A stretch of DNA of 64,000 bases from Cenococcum geophilum 1.58 (GCA_001692895.1 KV748206.1:814434-878433); one strand, 5' to 3'. Shown: positions 33,372 through 47,016, counted from the stretch's first letter. Translations and numbers: made by a program. The notes: a model not told the origin generated them from the sequence alone.

Positions 33372-36300
33372 GTACCCCCCTTTTAAACTTGAGCTTCTGC
33401 GAGATAGGGCTATAGTAGTTCTAGGTAAAGTTTGTAAAAGTCTTTTGCGGCTTATATAAGTCCTATAGAGTTAACGGGTTCCTATAAGGGCTTAGTAAAG
33501 CCTTTCTATTTCGTAAGGTATATATACTAGCGTTTCCGTTTATTATACTTAATGTTATTAATTCTTTTAATAAAGTACTCGTTCTTACTATCTACTTTAA
33601 CTAGTAAGGGAGGGTCTTATATTTATCTAGGCAGGGCATCTAATATAGGGGCAATAGGTTAGAGGACTAACGTATAGAATACGGGGTGGATTTTAACCGT
33701 ATTAGGAAGCTTTAGTTAGTAGGCGTAAGAGGAAATAACCTTTTTAATCTTATAAGGGCCAGCGTTCTTCCAATTAAGTTTCTTAATAGGTTGTTTCGTG
33801 TTTAGGTTTCTTATATCTAGCTAGATAAAGTTACTAATTTAGTAGGCCGGTACTAGGGTTCGTTTCTTATTCGCTGCGGCTTTATAAACAGATTAGGCCT
33901 ATATTATTTTATTAGTAAGGAACCGTTATAGTTCCTCTATCTTCTCTATAAATTTATTTACTTCTATAACTTATAAGGCGTAATAAGCGGGGCAAGGAAC
34001 ATTACTAAAAGGTTTAAAACCCATTTATGGGTGCTAGCTATAATTAGCCAGGAACGGGAAGACCTTTATAGTTTCCGAGACGGAATTATTTATAGTAAAC
34101 TCGGCAAATATAAGCTAGTTAATCCAGTTATCTTATAGATACGACGTGTATATCCGGATATACTATTCCATTATAGCGTTTATACGTTTTATTTAACCGT
34201 CTATTTCTAGGTAATATATAATAGACAGTAGTGCTTTAATACGGAGTTAGGTAGTTAATTCCTTTTAAAATATAGAGATAAACTGGCTGCCTCTATTAGA
34301 GATAATTATTTTAGGGAGTCCGTGGAGTTTCTATATATGGTCTAAAAACAGTCAGGCGACGGTAGGCGTTAATATATCGGGGTAGGCGATTAAGTGCCTT
34401 ATCTTAGATAGTCGGTCTACAACTACTATAATGTTTATACAGCCTTTACTTACGGGGAGGTCAACGATAAAGTTAATTAAGATATCCTTCTATCTTTGGT
34501 CCAGAACAGGCAGTAGCTTTAGGAGGCCGTTGTACGACTTATATAAAGCTTTAGCTTATCGGCAGATATAGCAGCTAGAGACGTACCTTCGTATTATATT
34601 ATATATATTCGGCTAATAGTATTCTTATTAGAGCAGTTCTAGGGTTTTTTCTTAGCCTAGGTGGCCGGCTACTAGTAAATTATGTACATGTTTAAGGAGC
34701 TTAAGCTTAAGTTCGTTATAGTTAGGTATAACTAGGCGGTTCTAGTAATATAGGCGGTTTCCACGGGCTTCGTATTTACTTAAAGGAATCTTTTTAGAGC
34801 GTCTAATGCCATTATACATTAGCTTAAGCGTCTCTTAGATAAACTCATTATTTGGGTATTTATTAACTATAATCTGTTTAATCGATCAATTAGTTATTTT
34901 AAGGACGTATACCGTAAGGTCTTTAGTAGGAGGGTTAAATAGTTTAGGGCGAAGTAGGGTCTAATTTTAGTAAGAGCGCGCTTCTTCTAGGGCTGGCGCG
35001 TCTTGTGAGTGTTAGGTTAGGGCGTTAGGCTTCTAACCTTAAACGCCCAGGCGGTACGTAATTAAAAATCAGAAATAAGATAGATATTCTAACTAGCGGG
35101 CCTAATAATAACTTAGCTATTTCGTGGTTGTAAAGTACTGTAGGTTCTTATAGTCGCTAAGGACCTTAATTAGAAATCTAGCGCCTTCTAGTTCGGGTTG
35201 CCATTATTTAAAATATCTAATAATAGCTAACAATTCCTTATTATAGATCTCGTAGTTATATTCGGCTAGGCTTAGTTATTTTAAGAAGTATACTATAGGG
35301 TATAATACTCTATCCTCGTTATATTAAGACAGGATACCTCCTATAACGTAGTTAGATAAGTTGGCTTCTATAACACTTATTTGGTTTAGGTTAAAGTATT
35401 AGAGTATAGGCGTAGTAGTAAATATAACCTTTAGGTAGGTAAAGGCCTTCTTGCATTCCTTATTAAAGATAAAGACTTTATCTTTTTGGGTTAGAGCTAT
35501 AAGGGGTAAAACTAGGGCGGAGAAGTTATTAATAAACCGTTAGTAGAAATTAGCAAATCCTATAAAGGCTCTTACGTCCTTAACGTTCTTAGGTTCTTGC
35601 TAGTTTACAATTACTTTAACTTTCTTTANGTCTATTTATATACCGTTTATAAAAATAAGGAGTTTAAGGTATAGAACTTGTATTTATCTATATTTAATTA
35701 TAGACTAGCTCCATATAGGGCTTATAGGATAAGATTAACGTGCTTCCAATGTTTAGTTAGGTTATTACTATATATTAGGATGTCGTTAATATAGGTAGTG
35801 TAGAAGATGTCTAGGTAGGGGCGTAGGGTGTTATTTATATAATGTTAAAACGAGCTTAGAGCGTTTGCGAGGCTAAAAGGTGTTACTAAGTACTTAAATA
35901 GTTTATATTAGGTACGAAATGTAGTAAGCTATTCGTCTCCTTTAGTAATACAAAGACGGTTAAATGTAGAGATAATATTGAGCTTCGTGTAGTAACGAGC
36001 CTTACTTAGTTAGTTTAGTATCTCTTATATTAACGGGATCGGATATTAGTTCTTGACGGTAACGGCGTTAAGAGCTTAGTAGTCTATATAGAAGCGCAGA
36101 CCGCCGCTAGGTTTCTTAATAAAGATTACTAGTACGGCTATAGGCGACGAGCTTGCTCTAATAAATCCTTTGCTTAGGTTCTCGTCTAAATACTTTTATA
36201 GCACTTAGAGTTTATTTTGGGATATTCCGTATAAGGGTCTAAATCTAGGCTACTTTCCTTCTTTAAGTATAATCTTATGGTTGTATAGTCGGTGCTCCGG

Positions 36301-38502
36301 TAGCTTATTGGCTTTCTTTTATAAGAATATATCTAGGCGATAATAATACTCTACTAGTACCTTCGTGGCAGGGTTAGTATGCTTCTTTAGTGCCAAGGCC
36401 TTCTTAATATTGGCTATCGTAATAGCGAAGATTGTATGCTCGGGTTTCTTAGCAAGTTGCGCCAGTAGGGTAGCTCCAATTATGCGGATGTCTAGGGTGC
36501 TAAGCTCGCTCGGATTGTCCATAGTTTCTTACGCGGCTTCCTATTCAGCTTTGGGTTTAGTATTAGGTGCAGAGTCAGTATTAGGTTTAGGTTCGGGTTC
36601 TTTAAGTATGCTCTTTATAGTAGAGTACTAGTCCTTCTGGTACTTTCGTGTAGTAAGCTTAAGCTTTTACTTAGCGCGGGGTAGTGCAGTACTTAGGGTC
36701 TGTTCGTGGGGTTCGGTGGAATTTTCAGGCTAGTGGATCTTAGTGGATTTTTCGGATTTCGGATTTAGGTCTAAGTAGTAAGTTATAAGGCACTTCTGCT
36801 TATAACGGGAGGCGGTAAATAGAAGCTTCAGGTTGTTCTAATTAATGGTTACCTTATATAGCTTTATCTAGGGTTATTTAAGAATTACTAAGTAACCTAG
36901 GGTGGTAACAAAAAGCCTAATTAGTTCTTTATGGTTTAGGTATTAGAGTCTTAGGAATACTACGTAGGTAATACAGCCTAAGACAGTGCGTTTACCATTA
37001 AATCTAAATACGTTAATATGCCGGTCGAGGGGGGTTAGGGTAAAACTATTATCTTACGCGAAGATTTTATTAATAAATCCTATACCGCTGGCTCCTATAT
37101 TAATTAAGACTTAAGCACTAACCCGTTAATTGTTCTGCTATAGGCGGCAGTTAACGGTTATGCTATAATCCTAAGAGTTAGAGTTTGTAATATCTAAAGC
37201 ATTTAATAAGATCTTAAGGCAGAGCTGTCCTAGAGAGCGACTTAGCTCTAAAACCTTTCTTTTAGAGGCGATCGGGACGGAGTTCTTATAGCGTATTAGT
37301 TGTAGTTTTGTTCTTATAAGTAGTGCTTATTATAGGACAAGTTAGAACCGGATAACGATTGGGGTTAGTAAATAGAGCTTGGTTGAGGCGATTGGTTACT
37401 TATACTAGTTGTCCTTTTATATAATTAGGATAGTGGTATACCGCCTATACCAGTTATTTAAATATTCATTTTAGGCAGGAGGATAGAGCAGTAACTTAAG
37501 ATATAAGCGTTGCTTCCGTACTTAAAACAAAGGCCGTATTTAATATATTATTTACGTTTAACAGATCCTTTTAGGGCGTAAGAGAGGGTTCTAGCGTTAA
37601 TATTTATAGCGTCTGGGTCCTTGCGGGCCTTAAATAGCTAAGGGGTAGAGTATTAAGGTATATGTTTTAGGGTAAGGCGTAGTATATTATTATATAGGCT
37701 GTTAATAATATTAGCGCAGGCTGTAAGGGTATCTAGCAGTTTAACTCCTATAAGGGAAGCCTTTAGTTTAGAGTTTAAGGATTCTACTAGGCGGTTAATT
37801 AAGGCAGGTTCGTTCTATTTAGTCTCTTTAGTATAGTGGTAGAACTTAGTAAAGTATAATAAGAAGCTCTTAGAGCCATATGTTATCTTATTTAGTTTCC
37901 TTTATACTATTATAATTTGGTTAGGGTCGCCATAAGATGCTTCTAGTATGGTAACTAATTCTTCTATAGTATTTAGCTAAAACGGGTATATAGTTTCCGC
38001 GGCGTCTCCCGTTAGACGGCTTATAGTATAACGTAATTAATTACTAGGGGTAGGGTAGCGGTTAATATTACCGTTTAGCTTATTCTTAAGTTAGTTAAGA
38101 AAGAAGCGTAGTTTGCTTCTTTTACTTAAATAGGTGGGAGGATTAGGGAGACGTTTGCTTAACTTCTTTACAAGGGTACTAATTGGCGAATTTAGGGTTA
38201 AGGAGCTAGTCCTAGACACGTCTTCTCCATCTAGTACTTATAGGTTAACACTAGTAGGAACGGGTGGGGGTGACGGTATAGTAGACGGTAGGTTACGGCG
38301 GATCTCTTTAATTTCTTTTCTTAGGGATCCAATTATTTCTTAGTGTTAAGCCTCTTACTAAGCAAGGGTATCTATAAAGGCCTATTACAGGCCCTTTATT
38401 TGTTCGGTAAATATATTGCGTAAGTTAGTTGTAGATATAGGGGCTTTTAGGTTATTCTGTATATTAAGCGGGGCGCGGTAGTATAGGTTTAACGTAATAT
38501 AG

Positions 38503-38872
38503 TGTTACGGAGTAAGTATAAGCGACGATAATATATAGCAAAGTAGATATTATTAAGCTATATATATAAACTATATAATGAGATTAAGACGTTATATAAG
38601 GAAAGAAGGTAGGAAATGGGAAGAAAGGGCATATATTGTTAACTTAGTTGCTTAGTTAATATGTATATAGGGTAGAATAGGGTTCAGGTTATAATCCTAG
38701 CAGAACTTGGTAGAATTTAGTGGAACTTGGCAGAATATGGTAGAATGCTGTAGATTGCCGTTAGATTGCCATCAGATTGCCGTTAGATTGCTATTTTACG
38801 GTTAGTCTCTAATTGCTGAGTTGGTGGAAACAGGTAGATGTGTGTAAGGTGTTATAGGGGTGTCCCGTAACA
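38503..38872 (-). repeat. Gypsy 5' LTR
   Basis: 370-bp partner of the LTR at 33002. It retains the intact TGTTACGG...CCGTAACA termini. On the minus strand gag would follow directly beyond 38502. Confidence 0.88.
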
Positions 38873-41800
38873 TATACTAGGAATACAAAAACTCCTTATT
38901 TAAAAAGGTATTATTATAAATAGCCTTATATACAACGTAAGGCTCTATAACTATAGACTCTACCTAAAATAATGCTATCGCTATATATAATAGGGGTATA
39001 CTTAATCTATATGCGCAGTATAGGTATGCTACGGCTACTATGTAGGCCCCTATAATATAAGACACTACTTAAATTAAGACTAAATAAAATGCGTAAACTG
39101 CTACCGAAGTATATATAAGGTGTAGGAGAGAGAAGACTATATTAAATATAGGAAACGGAAGGTAAGGGCTTAACAGCTACGGGAATAACTGTACGCTAAG
39201 TTATATAAATAAAAACAATAGGTAATAGGCTAGGGGGGCGTAGGTGCCTTTCTAGCGTTTCCTACCTTTAATACTAGGGGGCTAGGCCAGCTATCCTAAG
39301 CCTTAACAGGCTAGAAGTAACGCTGCGCGATATTACTAGACCGTATAGGGATATAAGGGCTATAGGGGATATAAGGAAGAAGATACTTTATAGGAAGACC
39401 CTTATAGACAGCTATAGCAAGCTTAAGACCGGGATAATTAAGAATTAGACTTAACGCGGTAAATATAACATTCGTAGCTAACTCTTAAAGGGTATATAGC
39501 TAACTAGTAAGAATAGGGGAAGAACTAGAGATAATAATAGATTTAGATATAAAAGCGCTAGTAGGAATATAAGATATAGGAATAGAAAGCTCTATATAAA
39601 ATAAGTAGTAATTAGGGTATAGATATAAGAGATAGAAGTTTTAAATATTTTAGAAAAAGTGGAAATAGAAGAAGCGAGGAATAATAAAAAGGCGAAGGAC
39701 CCTTACCAGGGGTCTACTACTTATCCATTATACAGTATAACTATAGCAATACAAACCACCATCTTATAAGGCCCTTACTAGACAGTCTAGATCCAGAGAA
39801 ATACTATATCCTTGCTATATAAGAGCCGTACTATAATACCTATATATAATTAATATACTGCCCCTAAGAATTCTAGCTCCTATATAAACCAAAAGCAGCC
39901 ATACGCGTATGCTTTATAATTAGTAAAACTATTAGCCTATCCTTATAGTTATAGCAGGCAGTTAATCTAAATATTGTAGTTATAATAATTTAGATATATA
40001 GAGGACCGGTACAAATTATTAATATATATAACCCTAGGGTTAAAGGGGTCCCATAAATAGAGAATATTATATTAGTAATAAGCTTACTTAAAACCAAAGG
40101 TATAGAGTCTATCCTATTAGGAGATATAAACCTCCACTACCCGTGGTAGGGGGGTATCTACGTTACTGCTAAATAACAGGTAGAGTACCTACTAAAAGCT
40201 ATAGATACCTAGGGCCTTAAGCTAGTTACCCCCCCTAGAGCAATTATATAGTAATAAGGATCCGCTAAAAGTACAATTAACCTTATATTTATAGACGAAG
40301 GCCTATACTAGAGACTTAAAAGGTATAACCCTAAAGAAGAATAGGCACTTACTTTAGACCATATCCCCATCCAGATATAGCTAGATTTAGATATTAAGGC
40401 GTAACTAAATAGCAAAAGATATATAATAAGGATGCTTAAGGCAGACAGTTTTCTTAATATAGTTAAATAATAACTCTAAGACCTAGAAGAAATCTACCTA
40501 ATACCAAACAAGCGAGGCTTATTAGCCACCCCTAAGGAAATCAACCAAAGACTAAAACAAATTTAGGCAGCAATTAAAAATAGGCTAAAAGAGTACTGCC
40601 CGGTCTTAAGACCGGGCCCCTATATATAACATATATAGTCCGCATAATACGCGGTTCTTATAGCTAGCTAATAATAAGTAAAAAGGAAATACTTAAGTAG
40701 CTATAACTTTAAAGATAAGAGATAATATAAAGACACAAGAAACTAGTTAAAGAATACCCTAAAAAAAGAAGCAAGGAATAACTGGAGATAATTTATAAAT
40801 AAGTATACTTCTAACCTAAGCCTCCCCTATAATAAGGGCCTATAGGCTATAGTAAAATAGGTAAAGAAAAAGGTAGAGTAATTAGCAGAAGATCTATACC
40901 TACCACCCCTATAAAGATTAGGGGAATTATAGGACACTAATAATAACGATAAGAAGGCAAAGATCCTTATAAAAAGGTTCTTTCCCTAATTAGCTTCAGC
41001 AGACCTTAGTAACATTATAGGTAAAGTACTAGTAACTCGCCTGTAGGTTAACAGCGATATAACAATAGGGGAAATAGCTAGAACTATTAGCCGCCTTTTA
41101 AATAATATAGTACTAGGTCTAGATAGGATTCTAAATAAGGCCTTAAAGACCTATAGACTATTTATAGCACCCTAGCTTACAGATATAGCTAGAGTATACT
41201 TTACTATAGGCTACTACCTATAACTTAGAAGATCTATAACAACAATTATCCTAAAAAAAAAAGGTAAAGTAGATTACTTAATCCCAGGAAGCTACCGCCC
41301 TATTGCCTTAGAAAACACCCTTAGTAAAATCTTAGAAAAGGTAATAGCAGACCGCATAGCAGATATGGCTAAGGAATACGCCCTATTACTATAGAGCTAA
41401 ATAGGGGCAAGAAAGAACCGCTTAATACTATTAGCACTTATGCTACTCGCTACCACTATTAAATCTACATAGGCGATGCGAAGGGACTTTATAGTATTAA
41501 TGCTTAGCCTAAATATTAGTGGCGCCTATAATAACGTACCCTATAAGCATCTCCTATAATCCTTAAGGCAAAAGGCTTTCTAGAATAGATTATATAATTT
41601 ATCTAAGGGTTTATAGGTTAGAAAGAAATATTACTAGTCTTTAGCGGATATTAGAGCCCCCCTATTGCAGTTACAACAGGAATACTATAAGGATTACCCC
41701 TCTCGCCTATACTCTTCCTTTTCTTTATAAGCAGCCTGCTTAACTCCTTTAAGGAAGGGGCAACTTAAGGGATAGGCTTTATTAACGATATAAACCTAAT

Positions 41801-43337
41801 TATATATAGGCCATTAGCTGCAGAGAATTGCAAAATACTAAAGAAAGCTTATAATACCTATATAGAATAGGTAAGACAATATAGAGTTTAATTCTTACCA
41901 GAGAAATACTAGCTAATCTATTTTATAAGAAAATGTAACTAATCTATAGATCTCTAGTATATAATCCATATTTAAGGCTTTAGGGGTTAACCAGTTTAGG
42001 GCCTAAGGGTATTAGAAGTATGGGTAGATAGTAAGCTCCAGTGGAGCATATATATAGCGTAAGCGGCCTATAAGGGCTAAGTATAATATATTGCATTATC
42101 TAGGATCGTTAATTCTATATAGGGCCTATGCTTCTAGAGGTTACGCCTACTATATATAGTAGTTGTCCGGCCAACTATAACGTATAGGTCTAGTATTTAG
42201 GCTATTAGAGAATCTAAAAAAGGCCCCCCTAAGTTACTCCTTAAACCACTCTAAAAGGTCTAAATAGCCTGCCTTTAGAGTATAATAGGCGGATATAAGC
42301 AAACGGCTACAGCACTACTTAAGAAGGAAGCCAATATTCCCCCCCTATAACTATATATTAAAGCCGCTGCAATATAAAGGGCCTAAAATAAACGCAACTC
42401 TAATATTATAAAGTATATTAAAACACACCTAAATAAACTATAGAGGGACCCTAGGGCGCCCTATAGGAGAATAAACTAATAACCTTAAAGTAGGGAAGAT
42501 ATATTAGAGAAACAGGTAAAGAAAGTAGAAGAAGAATAGTACTATATTAGGGCCTAGGCCTATATAGAGGAGAAAGGGAGACGTATAAGAGGCTAGTAAA
42601 GATAATAGTAAGAGAGAAAAAGGAGCTAAAGCAGAGTATAAAAGAATGCTAGGAAACCATCTACTGTAATATAATACTGGTTAGACTAACGCTATAGGGG
42701 GTAAATACTTTAGGGCTCTAAGAAGGCCTAATAAAGGCAGAAAATATAATAGCAATACTCTTAAGAATAGGAATAATAGGACTAAAAGACTAGCTCTACT
42801 AGGTAGGTGTCCTAATAGGTAGCCTAAGATGCGAATATAGCTGGCTAAGATAGACACCAAAACACGTAATACTATTATGCCCCTTATATACTAACTAAGA
42901 AGTAATGCTTTTAGTAGCTGGTATAGAGAACTATAATACACTGCTCTTAATATAAAAAGGCCTTAAGGCGGTTACCTAGTGGCTTATTAGCTAAAATATA
43001 CTAAACCAGTTCCGGGTTATAAGGGAAATAGTAATAAAGGGTGGGAGGGTAAGCAACGGGCGCCCCCTAATAACTCTATAGTAGTAGAGTAAAGTTTACA
43101 ATACTAGCGCGTCTGTAGGCTTATTACGGCAGCAGTGGTTTCTAAAAAGGTTAAAAAGTAAGATAGTAGGAGTACTATAGGTGACTCGTAGGCGCCTTAT
43201 AGGCGAGTTCTAAAAGGCAGGGAGATAGATTACGGGGTTTTCTTAAATAGAGTTTTCTCCCTATATGTATATAAGGAGTAGTCCGCGTAGGCCTAATAGT
43301 GATCTAAATCAGACGTTAAACAATGAATTATTATTAT

Positions 43338-43910
43338 ATTATAGCTATACCTATTATAAATTTAGTTTTATTAAAGTTATAGGTATTTTTATTAAGTATA
43401 CCGTATAACTAACGCGTCTTATTAACGCGGTTAAACTACGCGTTAATTATAACCGGATTTTTGTATTTTGCCCGCTATAAATAGAACTTCTAATTCTATT
43501 TTATCTATAACTCTAGCTAGGCATTAATAAAGTAGGATACCTAGTTTTTACTAACTGGTTAGGGGGGAGGATTCTAGCCGCGCGCTATAAGTAAAGCGTC
43601 TGCTATTTATTGTATATTAATAATTTAGGGGGGGAATCCTCGTTAGTTAAGTTTTAGGATCCACTAAATAAGCGTATACTCTTTAGAGGGCTGCAGCTTG
43701 CGTTTCTATAGATTAGACGCGCTTTAAGGTGTTACACTGTTAAGGCGACGATAGAGGGTAGATTTTAGGATGTTATATAAGCCTGCAGTCTTATAAAGAC
43801 CTAAATTTTGGTTTTTTTTAAAGCGTATTAGCAGCGAGAAGAAGTCTACCTTCTTACTGGAGTTTTAGAAGCTTCTATATTAATATTATAATTAATTTAG
43901 TTGGTGACGC
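43338..43910. other. RIPped right flank of the 14.9-kb composite
   Basis: AT-rich DNA between the LINE tail and the right inverted end. Two G-rich tracts (TTAGGGGGGAGGATTC near 43560, AATTTAGGGGGGGAATCC near 43620) stand out from the background. No protein recognised. Confidence 0.4.
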
Positions 43911-43972
43911 GTGTTGGTGTTAGTGGGGTATCTTACTAACTAGGGTGTCCCACTGACTGGTAGAACACGTTA

Positions 43973-44395
43973 ACGTATTTGACTACTTATCCGCAAATAC
44001 TAGTCATCCGCGAACCCTAAAAACCACCAAAAATCAGGAAAATTGCATTTTAATATCTTAACAATAGCTAGGTAATAAATTCTAGAATTTTATAATTAGC
44101 CTTTTATACCCATTTTAAGACTTATATTTAACTTTTAAAAAAATTATTAAGTAGTTCTAGAGATATAGTAGATTGGGGGCTAAAAACGGGCAAAAACTTA
44201 ATATCTTAATAACAGCTAGGCTTATCACTTTAGAATTTTAATAAGAGTTTTAAAATAAGCATAAAATGCTAATTATAAAATTTTAGAATTTATTATCTAG
44301 CTATTGTTAAGATATTAAGATGCAATTTTCCTGATTTTTAGTGGTTTTTAAGGTTCGCGGATAACTAGTATTCGCGGATAAGTGGTTAAACACGT
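43973..44395. mobile_element. Palindromic MITE, 423 bp, TA duplication
   Basis: The left arm (ACGTATTTGACTACTTATCC...) and the right arm (reverse complement of 44220-44395) pair along most of their length, giving a nearly complete palindrome. TA flanks it at 43971-43972 (shared with the composite to its left) and 44396-44397. The CCGCGAA/TTCGCGG blocks near both ends are conserved. The termini resemble the other ACGTGTT-type ends in this window. No coding capacity. Confidence 0.75.
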
Positions 44396-45735
44396 TATAT
44401 TAATCAGCTTACTAAACGTGGCCTTCCTCCTACAACATTAATGGTACGGAATTTTGTAGTAGAGATTATAGGAAGAGAGCCCGGACCTTACTGGGTATCG
44501 CGATAGCTAAAGGTTAATTAGAACAACTTAAAAACTGGCTACCTTACTCCTATTAATAATGCACGTAAAAAGGCCGAGTCTGCCTTTTATTATAGCTTAT
44601 ATTTTAAGCTTTTAGAAAGGAAGATTAACGAATATTATATTCTACTAGAAAATTAATATAATTTAAACGAAAAAGGATTCCTAATTAGCGCACTTATAAA
44701 AGCTAAAAAAAATTCTCTTAAAGGGCTTTTAAGACTAGTAAAGTTAATTATATAGTATAGGACGGCAATAGAGAGTGGATTAACGTTACAGCCACTATTT
44801 ATACTAATAGATTGTATCTCTTACCTAGTTTAATCTACACTGCTATTTTTAGTAACTTTTAAGATTTCTAGCTTTAAGACTTTAAGCCTAATAAGTACTC
44901 TTACTTCTTTACCTTATTATTAACCAGCTAGATAAATGATAAGCTTAGATTTATATAGCTTACTAAAATATTTAATCGTAAGACTAAGTAGAAGGCCTAC
45001 TAAGGGAGGGAGTAGAGGCTCCTTATTATTAATAGGTATAGCTCTTACGTTAATATAAAGTTTCTTAACTGTTATTAGCTTTACTAAATCCTTATTATAG
45101 TATACCTACCTTATTCTACTTATAGATTACAGCCTCTTAATATCTTCCTCTTTTTACCCCTAGCTATATACTATAGCTAGGAGCTTAATAACTTCCTTAA
45201 TAATTGCTAAGGATTAATATGCCTTAGTAAAAGAGACTTTTTCTACCTCTTCTAGCTAGCCTTTAGGAAAGCCTTTTTACTAGGAAATATATAAAGTGGA
45301 TAGAAAAAGATAGGACTATACCTATTTAAGCTAAAGGTTGTTTTAGCTTAATATAAGGTAAAAAAGTCCTATATAAAGGAGCAGTCTTCTTCTAATAAGT
45401 TTACTTACTTAGCTCTTTTAGCTAGTAATTAGAGGAAGATAAAGAAGCTCCTTAAAGAGGTAGTTACTAATATATTTAATAAGCGCACTTATAAGCTTAA
45501 TAACACTATATAGGACCTTATAACCTTAAATATTATATTATAATATAGGGTCGTTAGCTATAAATAGGCTTTTAAAAATAAGAAGAAGAAGCATAAGTAT
45601 ATAAAGCCTCTATTTTATAAGCTTGCCCTTTTTAAAAATAGTAGTGCTATATTCTTTAGCCCCTATAAGATTTAACAGGCTTATATTAGGAAAAAATTTA
45701 GCTACATTTAGCTAGTATTTTTAGCATTTTATAGC

Positions 45736-47016
45736 TGTTTGTATCACTCTACGTAATATAAAGCGTTTTCTGGGTGGTAAGTCTTCCACGGGGCACGTAG
45801 TACTATAGACGTATAGTACTAGTATGCTCTATATAGATGTGACTGACTTATATTAAGTAGGCCACGTAGGCCTCTATATACTCTATAGAAAGGTCTAAGC
45901 AACAGAAGTAAAATAGGTCACATGACTAGGTCATGTGACCTATTTATATTTAAACACTAGGAGCACTTCGAAGTTTAGCCTATTATAGTCCGTATAGTGT
46001 CTATATAAGACCATAACATATAAGTTATAACGCAGACTCATTACGGCTTATATGTCGACTCGTTACGGCCTATATATATTAACTATATTAATATCTAACC
46101 TCTTGTATCCTTTTTCTCCCTCTCTACTCTCCTCCCTATATCTCCTTTAAAACCTATCCATACTGCCTACTTATTTAAGGACTCCGTAACTCTAACTCCA
46201 GTACCCTCTTATATATATTCCCTGGTAACGTTAAGGGTATAGGAACGTGTAGCCGTAAGGGCCCCGGCACGGGTTCGAAGTCTGTTAAGTAGACAATTAT
46301 TTAGGGTTTAAAGGTGCCCCGTAACTATTCTGCCGAGAGCATTACGGGTCTATAAATAGGTAGAGAGTATAAGGGGTGGCGGTGGCGGGTGTGTAGGGGC
46401 TTTAAGGTCTATAAAGCCGTAGGGTATTAAAAGTGTTTTAAGGCTTACTTATATTACTTATTTAGGGACTACGTTGCTTAAGGGCCCGTAGTCTATTAAG
46501 GAAAAGATCGTCTAGCGTACGTAGGTTAATTGATTTGGTGGACCGAGTTAAGGCTTAAAACTGCTTCACGACCGCTCTCCTTTAGGCGCTAGGAGTGTCT
46601 TTTAAAGCGGGTAAAGGAAGGTAGGTAGGTATAAGGGGTTCAAGGACGTTTCGTGGTTACTCCAATATTTTGTATACGAGCCTCGTTAGCTATTCAATGC
46701 TTTGCATATAAAATCTCGTAACCTTTATACACGGAGCTCTTTGAATAAGCCCCTTATTAGAGTACGCTTTTTGATCTATGGCGCTTATTAATTAATGTTT
46801 ATATCACTCTACGTAATATAAAGCGTCTCCTGGGTGGTAAGTCTTCTACAGGGCACGTAGCACTATAGACGTATAGTACTAGTATGCTCTATATAGATGT
46901 AACTGACTTATATTAAGTAGGCCACGTAGGCCTCTATATACTCTATGGAAAGGTCTAAGCGTCGGAAGCGAAACAGGTTATATAACCAGGTTATATAACC
47001 TATTTACATTTAAACA
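45736..47016. mobile_element. TRIM-type LTR element, 1281 bp, 221-bp LTRs
   Basis: Direct repeats 45736-45956 and 46796-47016, both 221 bp, begin TGTTTGTATCAC/TGTTTATATCAC and end ATTTAAACA. A perfect ATAGC duplication flanks the element (45731-45735, 47017-47021). Just before each LTR end there is a palindrome pair (GGTCACATGACTAGGTCATGTGACC). The 839-bp interior has no retroviral-like frame. It is unrelated in sequence to the TRIM at 29295. Confidence 0.88.

Larger units (their letters stand above)
33002..38872 (-). mobile_element. Ty3/Gypsy retrotransposon, complete structure, RIPped
   Basis: 370-bp LTRs at 33002-33371 and 38503-38872. The right one starts TGTTACGG and ends CCCGTAACA; the left one starts TATCACGG, a RIP change. 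The flanking duplication is TACAC (32997-33001) against TATAC (38873-38877), one C-to-T apart. Coding is on the minus strand. A polypurine tract (reverse complement of 33372-33387) abuts the left LTR, so the left LTR is the 3' one. Reverse transcriptase shows YINDILI (a RIP-changed Tyr-x-Asp-Asp) near 35780-35800, and the protease/RT junction text (IFAITIANIKKALALKKHTNPA) is near 36365-36440. Integrase follows towards 33.7-34.6 kb, gag towards 37.5-38.4 kb. All frames are broken. Confidence 0.85.
32141..43337 (+). mobile_element. Tad-like LINE (non-LTR retrotransposon), RIPped, split by a Gypsy element
   Basis: On the plus strand, around 40115-40400, the apurinic endonuclease is readable (LHYPW-GGIYVTAK, LTLDHIPIQI). 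Around 41285-41560 comes the reverse transcriptase (YRPIALENTLSKILEKVIADRI, then IGARKNRLILLAL and LNISGAYNNVPYKHLL). RNase H-like text follows in the 42.8-43.2 kb stretch. ORF1 lies before 39500 and is cut by the Gypsy insertion at 33002-38872. The 3' end is a short ATT-rich tail (about 43325-43337), matched by a second, inverted copy at 62740-64000. The 5' limit is my estimate. Stops from RIP throughout, so non-functional. Confidence 0.75.
29084..43970. mobile_element. 14.9-kb inverted-repeat-bounded composite holding nested retroelements
   Basis: The first ~60 bases (ACGTGTTCTACCAGTTAGTG...GACACCTCACCAACACC) are the imperfect reverse complement of the last ~60 (43911-43970), and TA dinucleotides abut both ends (29082-29083, 43971-43972). 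The host element is therefore probably a Tc1/pogo-type DNA transposon later filled by other elements: a TRIM (29295-30975), then a LINE and a Gypsy element. What is left of the host element (29084-29294, 30981 to about 32140, about 43340-43970) is RIP-wrecked and I cannot name its transposase. Confidence 0.6.

Noticed and set aside
36319-36522. 67-aa minus-strand frame as a separate gene
   Set aside because: It is a surviving piece of the Gypsy polyprotein between protease and RT.
46255-46300. tRNA-like T-arm (GGGTTCGAAGTCT)
   Set aside because: No acceptor or anticodon stem pairs with it. It is part of the TRIM interior.
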